DNA of 64,000 nucleotides, from positions 310,001-374,000 of the forward strand of contig NZ_VTWU01000001.1 of assembly GCF_008727865.1 (NCBI RefSeq), in the 5' to 3' direction. A program made the translations under genes and the position numbers. The DNA is from Hymenobacter busanensis. GTDB lineage: Bacteria > Bacteroidota > Bacteroidia > Cytophagales > Hymenobacteraceae. Shown one piece after another: positions 50,690-58,926 of this stretch (position 1 is its first letter; each line of letters opens with the position of its first letter). The notes under the pieces were generated by a model. That model was not told the origin of the DNA. It ran no database searches and was given only the letters and a program-made list of their open reading frames with translations.

Positions 50690-51952
50690 GTGCCCCAGCC
50701 CTACACCCTCGTTCTGCGCAACGCCGCCCAGGTCCTCACCCTCGCCGGCGGCCCCACCGACCGCCCGCTCACCGGCCCCGACATGGCCAGCTGGCGCATC
50801 ATCGAACAGGGCTATGTGGCCTGCCACGGCGACCGGCTGGCGGCCGTTGGGCCAATGCACGAGCTGGACGAGAGCCTGATTACGCCCGAAACCACCGTGC
50901 TCGACGCCTCGGGGCAAGTGCTGATGCCGGGCTTGGTGGAATGCCACACGCACCTAGTGTTCGGCGGCAACCGCGCCGATGAGTTTCAGCGCAAGCTCCA
51001 GGGCGAATCCTACCTCGATATTCTGGCCTCGGGCGGCGGCATTCTGAGCACCGTACGCAAAACCCGCGCCGCCTCCTTCGACGAGCTGCTGGCCAACGCC
51101 CTGCACCACCTCGACGGCTTCCGGCGCTACGGCGTAACAACGCTCGAAGCCAAAACCGGCTACGGCCTCGATGCCGACACCGAGCTGCGTCTGCTGCAGG
51201 TGGCCCACGAGGCCGGCCGCCGCCAGCTCACCCAACTGGTGCACACGTTTCTGGGCGCCCACGTGCCCGGACCCGAGTACAAAGGCCGCCCCGCCGACTA
51301 CCTCGACCTGCTCGCCCGCGAAGTGCTGCCCGCGGTGCAGGGTCTGGCCGAGTTCGTGGATATTTTCTGCGAGGAAGGCGCTTTTTCGGTCGACGACTCG
51401 CGCCGCTACCTGCAACAGGCCCGGGACATGGGCTTTCAGCTGAAAATACACGCCGAGCAGCTGCACGACCTGGGCGGCTGCCACATGGCGGCTGAGCTGG
51501 GAGCCACCAGCGTCGACCATTGCGACTACCTCACGCCCGCAGGTGCCGCCCAGGTGGCCGCGGCGGGCCAGGGCCGCACTGTGGCGGTGCTGCTGCCGCT
51601 GGTGCCGCTGTATTTGCGCCAGGAGAAGTACGCGCCGGGCCGGCAGTTCATCGATGCCGGGCTGCCCGTGGCCCTCAGCACCGACTTCAACCCCGGCTCG
51701 TGCCCCAGCAAAAATCTGTGGCTGGCCGTGTCGGTGGCCTGCCTGAAAATGGGCCTCACGCCGCTCGAAGCCCTGGCCGCCGTGACGCTGAACGCCGCCT
51801 GGGCGCTCAACCGGCAGCAGACCATTGGGAGCCTGGAGCCCGGCAAGCGCGCCGATGTGCTGGTGCTGAGCGTACCCGACTACCGCGAAATTCCCTACTG
51901 GCTGGGCGAAAACCCGGTGGCACAAGTGGTTATTGGCGGGCAGCTGGTCTAA
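50690..51952 (+). CDS. hutI: Imidazolonepropionase
   Basis: HutI (420 residues) is an amidohydrolase that opens imidazolonepropionate to formiminoglutamate, step three of histidine degradation. Seen are MPGLVECHTHLVFGGNRADE with the metal-binding His-x-His, SGGGILSTVRKTRAASFDEL, KTGYGLDADTELRLLQVAHE, LKIHAEQLHDLGG with a metal His, ATSVDHCDYL, and LSTDFNPGSCPSKNLW with the catalytic Asp. Start is GTG, directly after a -7 box. It is separated by over 30 kb from hutU, and hutH is not in the window. Confidence 0.96.
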   Translation: MPQPYTLVLRNAAQVLTLAGGPTDRPLTGPDMASWRIIEQGYVACHGDRLAAVGPMHELDESLITPETTVLDASGQVLMPGLVECHTHLVFGGNRADEFQRKLQGESYLDILASGGGILSTVRKTRAASFDELLANALHHLDGFRRYGVTTLEAKTGYGLDADTELRLLQVAHEAGRRQLTQLVHTFLGAHVPGPEYKGRPADYLDLLAREVLPAVQGLAEFVDIFCEEGAFSVDDSRRYLQQARDMGFQLKIHAEQLHDLGGCHMAAELGATSVDHCDYLTPAGAAQVAAAGQGRTVAVLLPLVPLYLRQEKYAPGRQFIDAGLPVALSTDFNPGSCPSKNLWLAVSVACLKMGLTPLEALAAVTLNAAWALNRQQTIGSLEPGKRADVLVLSVPDYREIPYWLGENPVAQVVIGGQLV

Positions 51953-52007
51953 ACCGCGCCGCATTTGGGCGGCTGCGCCGTATACCAATCGTTTTATCTC
52001 TGCTGCC

Positions 52008-52892
52008 ATGAGCTTGTCCGTTTCGGCGGTGCCGCCGCTGCTGCCCGCCGCCAGCTACGAATACCGCACGGTGCGGCCGGTGCACCACGGCCACATGGGC
52101 GAGCCGCGCACCGACGTGCTGGCCGCCGAAGAGCCTCTGGAAATCAGCCTGGTATACGGCCCCGAGGAGGCGCGCCGGCGGCGCACCCTGGCCGTGACCA
52201 TGCGCACCCCCGGCGACGATGCCGCCCTGGCCGCGGGCTTTCTGCTCACCGAAGGCATAATTCAGCACAAAGCCGAGCTGCGCGCCGTGGTGCCCTGCCC
52301 CGACGTGACCAAAGCCGAAGAGCGCGGCAACGTCATTCGGGCCGAGCTGGTGCCGGGCATTGTGTTCGATGAAGCCCGGCTGGAGCGGCATTTCTACACC
52401 TCATCGAGCTGCGGGGTGTGTGGCAAAACGTCGATTGAGGCGGTGCAGGCGGCCAGCTGCCCGGTATTGCCGGCGCCCGCGCCCTTGTTGCCGGCGGCGC
52501 TGGTGCACGAGCTGCCGCAACGCCTGCGCGCCGCCCAGGCCGTGTTCGATCAAACCGGCGGCCTGCACGCGGCGGCGCTGTTTCGGCCCGCTGGGGAACT
52601 GCTGCTGACGTGCGAAGACGTGGGCCGCCACAACGCCGTCGACAAGCTGGTAGGCCACGCCCTGTTGCGCGACTGGCTGCCCTTGCACGCGCTGGTGCTG
52701 CTGGTGAGCGGCCGGGCCAGCTTCGAGCTGGTGCAGAAGGCGGCCGTGGCAGGCCTGCCGGTGCTGGCGGCCGTGGGGGCGCCCAGTTCCCTGGCCGTGC
52801 AGGCCGCCGAGCAGTTCGGCCTGACGCTGCTGGGCTTTGTGCGCGACAACCGCTTCAACATCTACACGCACCCGGAGCGGATAACAGGGTAG
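52008..52892 (+). CDS. fdhD: Formate dehydrogenase accessory sulfurtransferase FdhD
   Basis: FdhD (294 residues) transfers sulfur from a cysteine desulfurase to the molybdenum cofactor of formate dehydrogenase-like enzymes. The catalytic cysteine pair is visible in SSSCGVCGKTSIE. Further family motifs are LAVTMRTPGDDAALAAGFLL, TGGLHAAALF, CEDVGRHNAVDKLVGHALL, LVSGRASFELVQKA and GFVRDNRFNIYTHPERI. It lies 55 bases after hutI and 192 bases before the FdhF/YdeP gene, which is its probable client. A start 25 codons upstream overlaps the hutI stop and lacks conserved sequence. Confidence 0.96.
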   Translation: MSLSVSAVPPLLPAASYEYRTVRPVHHGHMGEPRTDVLAAEEPLEISLVYGPEEARRRRTLAVTMRTPGDDAALAAGFLLTEGIIQHKAELRAVVPCPDVTKAEERGNVIRAELVPGIVFDEARLERHFYTSSSCGVCGKTSIEAVQAASCPVLPAPAPLLPAALVHELPQRLRAAQAVFDQTGGLHAAALFRPAGELLLTCEDVGRHNAVDKLVGHALLRDWLPLHALVLLVSGRASFELVQKAAVAGLPVLAAVGAPSSLAVQAAEQFGLTLLGFVRDNRFNIYTHPERITG

Positions 52893-52929
52893 GGGAAGCA
52901 GTTGCCTGGAACGTGATTGGCAAAAGTCA

Positions 52930-52981
52930 GTCATGCTGGGCTTGACTACGCCGGCCTTCGGTTCGCGGGGCTCAGCATGAC
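52930..52981 (+). repeat. Intergenic repeat family, copy C
   Basis: This 52-base element has perfect 9-base ends, GTCATGCTG and CAGCATGAC. The inner CTTGACTACGCCGGCCTTCG (then GTTCG) matches the minus strand of copy B (CTTGGCTACGCCGACCTTCG, then GTTCG). It lies between fdhD and the molybdoenzyme gene. An apparent ATG start for the latter falls inside its right arm and is therefore suspect. Confidence 0.65.
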
Positions 52982-53084
52982 CAGAACCAATAAATACAAC
53001 CACCCCGCAGCTTTCGGGCAAACCCCGCCGCCGCTCAGCAGTTCTACCAAGGAAAAGCCGCATCCGTGCTTTTCGTACTTTTCA

Positions 53085-55451
53085 GTGCCCAAACCCGCCC
53101 GCGCCTTGACCACCCCCATCACACCCGCCGCTGCTCCCGATATTCTGGCTCAACCACCCGCTGACCTGACCGGCCTGCGCCTCTCCGAGCCGCCCACGGT
53201 GGCGGCGGGGCTGGAGGCCGTGCTGCAGTCCATGCGGTTTGCCTGGCGCGAAGCGGGGCTGGTGCGCGGCACGCGGGCCTACCTCAAGCTCAACCAGCGC
53301 GACGGGTTTGATTGCAGCTCCTGCGCCTGGCCCGACCCCGACGACCACCGCTCCATTGCCGAGTTTTGCGAAAACGGCGCCAAGGCCACGGCCAGCGAAG
53401 CCACCACCCACCGAGCCGATGCCGCCCTGTTTGCCCGCCAGTCGGTAGCCGAACTCTCGCACCTCTCCGACAAAGCCCTCAACGATTTGGGCCGCTTCAC
53501 CGAGCCGCTGGTGCTGCGCCCCGGCGCCACGCACTACGCGCCCATCGGCTGGAAGGAGGCATTCGAGCTCATCGGGAAAGAGCTGAACGCGCTGGCCTCG
53601 CCCGAAGAGGCGGTGTTCTACACCTCGGGGCGCACGTCGAACGAAGCGGCGTTTATGTACCAGTTGTTCGTGCGGCAGTTTGGCACCAACAACCTGCCCG
53701 ACTGCTCCAACATGTGCCACGAATCGAGTGGGGCGGCCCTCAATAGCACCATCGGCATCGGCAAGGGCACCGTGAAGCTGGAGGATTTGTACGAGGCCGA
53801 GGTCATTCTCATTGTGGGGCAGAACCCCGGTACCAATCACCCGCGCATGCTCACGGCGCTGCAGCGGGCCAAGGCCAATGGGGCGCAGATTGTAACCATC
53901 AACCCGCTGTTCGAGGCGGGGCTCAACCACTTCCGCAATCCGCAGGATTTCCTGAATCCGCTGCAGGCCGCCGGCGCGCTGTTCGGTCCCGGCACAGCCC
54001 TCACGGATGTATTTCTGCAGGTAAAAATCAACGGCGACCTGCCCGCCTTCAAGGGCCTGTGCAAAGCCCTGCTCGAGGCCGAGAAACGGAACCCCGGTCA
54101 GGTTGTCGACCACGCGTTCATCGGCCAGTACGCCGTGGCGGGCGAATACGAAGCCCTGCGCACCGAGCTGGAAACCGCCCGCTGGGCCGACATCGAGGAG
54201 CAAAGCGGCTTGACCGAAACCCAGCTGCGCGACACCGCCGCCCTGCTGGCCCGTTCCGAGCGCATCATCACCTGCTGGGCCATGGGCCTCACGCAGCACA
54301 AAAACTCGGTGGCCACCATTCAGGAAGTGGTGAACCTGCACCTGCTGCGCGGCGCCATCGGCAAGCCCGGCGCGGGGCTGTGCCCGGTGCGCGGCCACTC
54401 CAACGTGCAGGGCGACCGGACAATGGGCATCTGGGAGAAAATGCCAGAGGAGTTTCTGGCCGCCCTCGACGCCGAATTCCAGTTTACGGCCCCGCGCAAG
54501 CAGGGCTACGACACGGTGCAAGCCATTGAAGCGCTGCGGGATGGGCGGGCCCTCGTGTTCATCGGCATGGGCGGTAACTTTCTTTCGGCCACGCCCGACA
54601 CCGAGGCCACGGCCGCCGCGCTGCGCCGCTGCCGCCTCACGGTGCAGGTATCGACCAAGCCCAACCGCGGCCACCTCGTGACGGGCGCCACGGCCCTCAT
54701 TCTGCCCGCGCTGGCCCGCACCGATGTGGACCGGCAGCGCACCGGCGCACAGTTTGTGACCACCGAAAACTCGATGGGCGTGGTGCAGGATTCGCACGGG
54801 CAGCTGGTGCCGCTGTCGGAGCACATGCTCTCCGAGCCGGCCATTGTGGCGGGCATGGCGCTGGCCACGCTGGGTACCAAATCGACCGTCGATTGGGTGG
54901 GGCTGGTGGAAAACTACGACCGGATTCGGGAGCATATTGCGCGGGTGGTGCCGGGCTGCCAGGGCTACAACGAGCAGGTGCGCCAGCCCAACGGCTTCTA
55001 CCTGCCCAACGGCCCGCGCGAACGGCGCTTCACCACCACCGACGGCCGGGCGCACTTCACCGTCAACCCGCTGCAGCCGGTGGCGCTGCAGCCCGGTCAG
55101 CTGCTGATGATGACCATCCGTTCGCACGACCAGTTCAACACTACCGTCTACGGCCTCGACGACCGGTACCGCGGCGTGAAGCAGGAGCGGCGCGTGGTGT
55201 TCATGCACCCGGCCGACATCGAGGAGCGCGGCTTGTACTTCCGCCAGCCCGTCGACCTCATCAGCCATTTCGAGGGCCAAGAGCGCCGCGCCGCCAGCTT
55301 CCTGGCCATTCCCTACGACGTGCCGCGGGGCTGCTGCGCCACCTATTTCCCCGAAGCCAACGTGCTCGTGCCCCTGCGCTCCGTAGCCGAGCGCAGCAAC
55401 ACGCCCACCAGCAAGTCAGTAGTCGTCACGGTGCAGGCCAGCGCCGGGTAG
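53085..55451 (+). CDS. FdhF/YdeP-family molybdopterin oxidoreductase
   Basis: This 788-residue protein is close to YdeP-type enzymes. It has DGFDCSSCAWPDPDDHRSIA (a CxxC motif replacing the usual iron-sulfur binding Cys set), FYTSGRTSNEAAFMYQLFVR, LPDCSNMCHESSGAALNSTI with the Cys expected to bind molybdenum, and VGQNPGTNHPRMLTALQRAK. RGHSNVQGDRTMGIWEKMP and the molydopterin-binding C-terminal domain from about residue 650 (MMTIRSHDQFNTTVYGLDDR, then RG) follow. The family's physiological substrate is uncertain. FdhD upstream suggests cofactor sulfuration. The GTG at 53085 is preferred over upstream ATGs that fall in the repeat. Confidence 0.85.
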   Translation: MPKPARALTTPITPAAAPDILAQPPADLTGLRLSEPPTVAAGLEAVLQSMRFAWREAGLVRGTRAYLKLNQRDGFDCSSCAWPDPDDHRSIAEFCENGAKATASEATTHRADAALFARQSVAELSHLSDKALNDLGRFTEPLVLRPGATHYAPIGWKEAFELIGKELNALASPEEAVFYTSGRTSNEAAFMYQLFVRQFGTNNLPDCSNMCHESSGAALNSTIGIGKGTVKLEDLYEAEVILIVGQNPGTNHPRMLTALQRAKANGAQIVTINPLFEAGLNHFRNPQDFLNPLQAAGALFGPGTALTDVFLQVKINGDLPAFKGLCKALLEAEKRNPGQVVDHAFIGQYAVAGEYEALRTELETARWADIEEQSGLTETQLRDTAALLARSERIITCWAMGLTQHKNSVATIQEVVNLHLLRGAIGKPGAGLCPVRGHSNVQGDRTMGIWEKMPEEFLAALDAEFQFTAPRKQGYDTVQAIEALRDGRALVFIGMGGNFLSATPDTEATAAALRRCRLTVQVSTKPNRGHLVTGATALILPALARTDVDRQRTGAQFVTTENSMGVVQDSHGQLVPLSEHMLSEPAIVAGMALATLGTKSTVDWVGLVENYDRIREHIARVVPGCQGYNEQVRQPNGFYLPNGPRERRFTTTDGRAHFTVNPLQPVALQPGQLLMMTIRSHDQFNTTVYGLDDRYRGVKQERRVVFMHPADIEERGLYFRQPVDLISHFEGQERRAASFLAIPYDVPRGCCATYFPEANVLVPLRSVAERSNTPTSKSVVVTVQASAG

Positions 55452-55503
55452 GGGCGACATGCATGAGCCCGCGGACAAGGAAAGATGCTGCCAATTCGCC
55501 CAG

Positions 55504-56133
55504 TTACAATTGCGCCGCCGCTACCGATTCGGGTGTGAACTGCTGCAGCTCGTCGGCCGAGAAGGGCGGGGGCGAATACGTTTCGACACCAGATTCGCGC
55601 ACCTGCACGGGCACCATGTTGCCCTGAAACGAGACCTTGTAATTGTGGCCGGCGGATGTGGCGAGGTACACATGAGCGTATTCGGTATCGTCGGCTGACA
55701 CGAACACCATTACCGGCTCGGGCAGCGCCGCCTGTTCGTCGCGGGTGACAACAGGCAGCGTGGCCCAGCCCCGCACCTTTACGGCGCTGCTGTAAGTCAC
55801 ATCGAGCGGGCAGTCCAAGAAGTTGACGCAGAAGTAAAACCAGTCGACACTGATATCGGCTGGGAAAACGGCCGCCACTACGCCAGGTTCGATGCGTAGC
55901 AAGTCGATGTGGGCGCCTGGGTATGCGGCCACAAACCGCGAGGCAGCGTCCAGTACTTCGCCGTAGGGCGCGCCCAGCACTACCACCAGCTTGTCGTTGG
56001 GGACTTTCGGCAGCGGCGCCGGCTCGACTGCTGGTGCCGCCGGAATGGTGGACGAAGGGCTGGCTGCTCGGCCAAGGTGCAGCAACACTCCCACGACGGC
56101 CAGCGCCAGCAACACCAGAAACGAGAGGAGCAT
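55504..56133 (-). CDS. Hypothetical membrane-anchored protein
   Basis: This 209-residue protein has an N-terminal membrane helix (LSFLVLLALAVVGVLLHLGR) and a Pro/Ala linker. A soluble domain follows (DKLVVVLGAPYGEVLDAASR, HIDLLRIEPGVVAAVFPADI, FYFCVNFLDCPLDVTYSSAV, EPVMVFVSADDTEYAHVYLA, HNYKVSFQGNMVPVQVRESG). Two cysteines sit close together in FCVNFLDC. No family is recognised. Divergent from the PhzF gene. Confidence 0.65.
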   Translation of the reverse strand: MLLSFLVLLALAVVGVLLHLGRAASPSSTIPAAPAVEPAPLPKVPNDKLVVVLGAPYGEVLDAASRFVAAYPGAHIDLLRIEPGVVAAVFPADISVDWFYFCVNFLDCPLDVTYSSAVKVRGWATLPVVTRDEQAALPEPVMVFVSADDTEYAHVYLATSAGHNYKVSFQGNMVPVQVRESGVETYSPPPFSADELQQFTPESVAAAQL

Positions 56134-56228
56134 GGAAAACGGGTTGAGACACGGATATGCGGCGCAATATCTAGCTTAGCCGCGTTCATCTACGTTACCC
56201 GTTTCTCCGCTTAGCCGCCCCGCGCCCC

Positions 56229-57026
56229 ATGACGCTTCCCATCTACCAAGTCGACGCCTTTACCGACAAGCTGTTTGCCGGCAACCCCGCCGCCGTGTGT
56301 CCGCTCACCGCGTGGCTGCCCGCTGAGCAGATGCAGGCCATTGCCGCCGAAAACAACCTCGCCGAAACCGCCTTCTTCGTGCCCCGCGCCGGCACCAACG
56401 GCGAGTTTGAGCTGCGCTGGTTTACGCCGGCCGTGGAGGTGGCGCTATGCGGCCACGCCACGCTGGCCACGGCCCACGTGCTGCTGCGTCACCTCGGCGC
56501 CACGGCCGAAACGCTCACGTTTCATACCCAAAGCGGGCCGTTGCGCGTCAGCAGCCAGCCCGACGGCCGGCTCACGCTCGACTTCCCGGCGCAGCCGCCC
56601 CAGCCGCTCAGCAAGCACCCCGACGGCCTGGTGGACGGCCTGCGGGCCACGCCCCTGCGCATCCTGGCCGGCCCCGACCTCATTGCCGTGTTCGATACCG
56701 AAGCCGAAGTGCGGGCCCTGCGCCCCGACATGGTGCACCTAGGCAAGGTGGACTACCGCGGCATCATTGCTACCGCGCCCGGCTCCGGCGGCGTCGATTT
56801 CGTGTCGCGCTTCTTTGGCCCCCGCGTGGGCGTGCCCGAAGACCCCGTCACCGGCTCGGCGCACACGCAATTGGTGCCCTATTGGGCCGAACGCCTCGGC
56901 AAAATCGAGCTGCACGCCCGCCAGGTTTCGGCCCGCAGCGGCGACCTGTGGTGCGAATTGCGCGGCGACCGGGTGCTGATGAGTGGCTACGCCGTGACGT
57001 ATTTGCGCGGGGAAATTGAGGTGTAG
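56229..57026 (+). CDS. PhzF-family isomerase/epimerase-like protein
   Basis: This 265-residue protein has the diaminopimelate-epimerase-like PhzF fold. It begins LPIYQVDAFTDKLFAGNPAA, has the catalytic Glu in NNLAETAFFVPRAG, ALCGHATLATAHVLL and the C-terminal FFGPRVGVPEDPVTGSAHTQ. The family's ancestor is involved in phenazine synthesis, but most bacterial copies have unknown isomerase roles. Full length. Its stop is 4 bases before the GTG of the DoxX-like gene, so it may be the first gene of that transcript, although it has the usual high GC. Confidence 0.92.
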   Translation: MTLPIYQVDAFTDKLFAGNPAAVCPLTAWLPAEQMQAIAAENNLAETAFFVPRAGTNGEFELRWFTPAVEVALCGHATLATAHVLLRHLGATAETLTFHTQSGPLRVSSQPDGRLTLDFPAQPPQPLSKHPDGLVDGLRATPLRILAGPDLIAVFDTEAEVRALRPDMVHLGKVDYRGIIATAPGSGGVDFVSRFFGPRVGVPEDPVTGSAHTQLVPYWAERLGKIELHARQVSARSGDLWCELRGDRVLMSGYAVTYLRGEIEV

Positions 57027-57030
57027 GCAA

Positions 57031-57426
57031 GTGCAAACTCAACCAGATTATATTAGCCGGTGGCTGCGTTGCGGTATCGCCGTAGTGTGGCTTATTAACG
57101 GGTTGCTGTGCAAAGTGCTTCACTTGGTGCCCAGGCACGAGGCCATTGTAGCCCGCATCTTGGGGCCTGAATACGCAGCACCTCTCACGCGGCTTATTGG
57201 GGTAGCCGAAATAGGTATGGCTTGTTGGGTGCTTAGTAGACGTTGGATACGTCTCAGCGTAACGACGCAGGTGTTGCTAGTGGCGGTAATGAACGTGCTG
57301 GAGTATCTGCTGGCCGTAGACTTGCTACTGTGGCAGCAGTTCAACCTGGTATTTGCGGCTGCTTTCATCGCGTTGCTGTGTTACTATGGCTTCGGGCGCT
57401 CGGTTCGTCCTACAACAGCGCTGTAG
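57031..57426 (+). CDS. DoxX-like membrane protein
   Basis: This 131-residue protein from a GTG start begins MQTQPDYISRWLRCGIAVVW LINGLLCKVLHLVPRHEAIV, then ILGPEYAAPLTRLIGVAEIG, as in DoxX-like proteins. Four membrane helices run through to FVFAAAFIALLCYYGFG-like sequence near the end. This is the DoxX-like group (DUF4267/DoxX_3) often placed with redox or sugar genes; function unknown. It opens a compact set of four genes with lower GC than the surrounding genes. Start fixed at GTG 57031 because upstream codons belong to PhzF. Confidence 0.8.
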   Translation: MQTQPDYISRWLRCGIAVVWLINGLLCKVLHLVPRHEAIVARILGPEYAAPLTRLIGVAEIGMACWVLSRRWIRLSVTTQVLLVAVMNVLEYLLAVDLLLWQQFNLVFAAAFIALLCYYGFGRSVRPTTAL

Positions 57427-57427
57427 C

Positions 57428-58195
57428 ATGGCCGCCTGGCTTGCCCATCATCCATTTGCCGTTGATGCCCAATTGGACCGCACCACGGTCCTGACGTTTG
57501 CTGCGCCAATCACCGAACTGCAAAAACTGATTCCACCATGCTTGAGCCTCGATACGCTGGATAATACTTGGGGCTTTGTGGCCGCGGCCTTGGTGCAAAC
57601 CCAGCAACTGCGGCCACATGGGCTGCCAGCGTGGCTGGGAAGCAGCTTTTTTCTAATCGGCTACCGGGTATTTGTGCGCTACACCACACCCGCTGGCAAG
57701 CGTCTGCGAGGGTTATACATTCTGCGTTCGGAAACTGATAAGGCGGCCATGCAGCTGTTGGGAAACCTCTTCACGTCGTACCACTACCACACCATCGACG
57801 TCCGGCAAGTTGTCGATGACAGCTGCCTGATGGTTGAATCAAAACGAGCCTCGTTGGTCATCCAGTTAGAAACAGCACCTGAAGACGCCGTTTTGTTACC
57901 GTCTGGGTCGCCGTTTACCAGCTGGCAGCAAGCGCGGCGGTTTGCCGGGCCCCTGCCGTTCACGTTTTCCTTTCAGCCCCGGCAGCAGCAGGTTGTTATT
58001 GTAGAGGGCGTGCGGGAAGCATGGCATCCGCAGCCTTTGCGCGTGCTTCAGGCCCAGGTAGGTTTCCTCAATCAACTTAATCTGCCGGGCCTCCGCTTGG
58101 CCAGTGCCTTCACCATGACCAACATTCCTTATCATTGGAAAAAAGGCCGAACCGAGCCATGGCTTACCGCCGAAAACCCGCCGAGGGTGTCCTGA
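57428..58195 (+). CDS. DUF2071 protein
   Basis: This 255-residue protein begins MAAWLAHHPFAVDAQLDRTT VLTFAAPITELQKLIPPCLS, then LDTLDNTWGFVAAALVQTQQ, followed by FLIGYRVFVRYTTPAGKRLR, LYILRSETDKAAMQLLGNLF and QPLRVLQAQVGFLNQLNLPG. This matches the DUF2071 (YqjF/COG3361) family, an acetoacetate-decarboxylase-like beta fold of unknown function. Its ATG lies one base after the DoxX-like stop, and its 3' end overlaps the methyltransferase gene by 37 bases, which implies coupled translation. Confidence 0.85.
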   Translation: MAAWLAHHPFAVDAQLDRTTVLTFAAPITELQKLIPPCLSLDTLDNTWGFVAAALVQTQQLRPHGLPAWLGSSFFLIGYRVFVRYTTPAGKRLRGLYILRSETDKAAMQLLGNLFTSYHYHTIDVRQVVDDSCLMVESKRASLVIQLETAPEDAVLLPSGSPFTSWQQARRFAGPLPFTFSFQPRQQQVVIVEGVREAWHPQPLRVLQAQVGFLNQLNLPGLRLASAFTMTNIPYHWKKGRTEPWLTAENPPRVS

Positions 58196-58926
58196 ACATC
58201 GTACGATTTAACTGGCCATTTTTTGCAGCTGCTGCCAGCTTGCTGTTGGTGCTGGGTGGCGCGGTGTTGTTAGCCGATGCCACTTGGCGCCCTTGGGTGC
58301 TGGCAGCGCTGATGCTGACGGGCGCACCGCTCGTGGCATCCTTGCTGGTGTCGTACTACGTCTACGACTGTTCCGCCCTGTATTCGCTCAATTGGTTGCC
58401 CGCAGAATGCTGGCCTACCGCAGGGCAAACGATGGTAAATATTCATGCTGGTTTCGATGAAACCAGCTACCTGCTGCTGCAGCGTTTTCCAAGTGCTTCG
58501 CTGCGTGTGTTGGATTTTTTTGACCCTACCGAGCACTCCGAAGCCTCTATTCGGCGGGCCCGTGCTGCCGATTCGCCGTTCCATGGAACCGAGCCAGTAC
58601 AACCTCACGCGCTACCGCTGCCTGCAGCCAGTGTTGACCGGGGATTTGTGTTGCTGGCGGCCCACGAAATTCGAAAGCCGACGCAGCGGGTTGCTTTTTT
58701 CGGTGAACTACGTCGCGTGCTGAAACCCACCGGCCGGTTGGTCGTCGTCGAACACCTGCGCGACCCCGCTAATTTTCTGGCTTACACCATCGGCTTTCTG
58801 CATTTCTACCCTCGCCCGATGTGGCTGCGCACGTTTGCCGCAGCAGGTTTCACGCCGCAGCAGGAAATCAAAATTACCCCGTTCGTTTCCGCTTTTATCC
58901 TTGTGCCCAATGGAATTTCAGATTAG
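58159..58926 (+). CDS. Membrane-bound class I methyltransferase with atypical motif I
   Basis: This 255-residue protein has two N-terminal membrane helices (FNWPFFAAAASLLLVLGGAV, then AALMLTGAPLVASLLVSYYV) and a Rossmann-like domain. NIHAGFDETSYLLLQRFPSA is followed by VLDFFDPTEHSEASIRRAR, so the usual glycine-rich SAM motif is replaced. Later FVLLAAHEIRKPTQRVAFFG, VLKPTGRLVVVEHLRDPANF and GFLHFYPRPMWLRTFAAAGF keep motifs of SAM-dependent enzymes. It may bind SAM unusually or have lost activity. Starts inside the DUF2071 gene and overlaps the next gene by 17 bases. Confidence 0.82.
   Translation: MAYRRKPAEGVLNIVRFNWPFFAAAASLLLVLGGAVLLADATWRPWVLAALMLTGAPLVASLLVSYYVYDCSALYSLNWLPAECWPTAGQTMVNIHAGFDETSYLLLQRFPSASLRVLDFFDPTEHSEASIRRARAADSPFHGTEPVQPHALPLPAASVDRGFVLLAAHEIRKPTQRVAFFGELRRVLKPTGRLVVVEHLRDPANFLAYTIGFLHFYPRPMWLRTFAAAGFTPQQEIKITPFVSAFILVPNGISD

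Noticed and set aside
52977-53084. Upstream ATG start for the molybdoenzyme gene
   Set aside because: The ATG lies within the arm of repeat copy C, and the extra residues are not conserved-looking; GTG at 53085 fits better.
53082-55280. 732-codon open frame on the minus strand opposite the molybdoenzyme gene
   Set aside because: It is a shadow of high-GC codon structure; the translation is His/Val/Gly/Arg-rich with no domain motifs, while the plus-strand frame carries clear family motifs.
55504-55627. Possible frameshifted extension of the molybdoenzyme gene
   Set aside because: The molybdoenzyme ends with a normal C-terminal domain at 55451, and the following sequence belongs to the leftward membrane-anchored gene.
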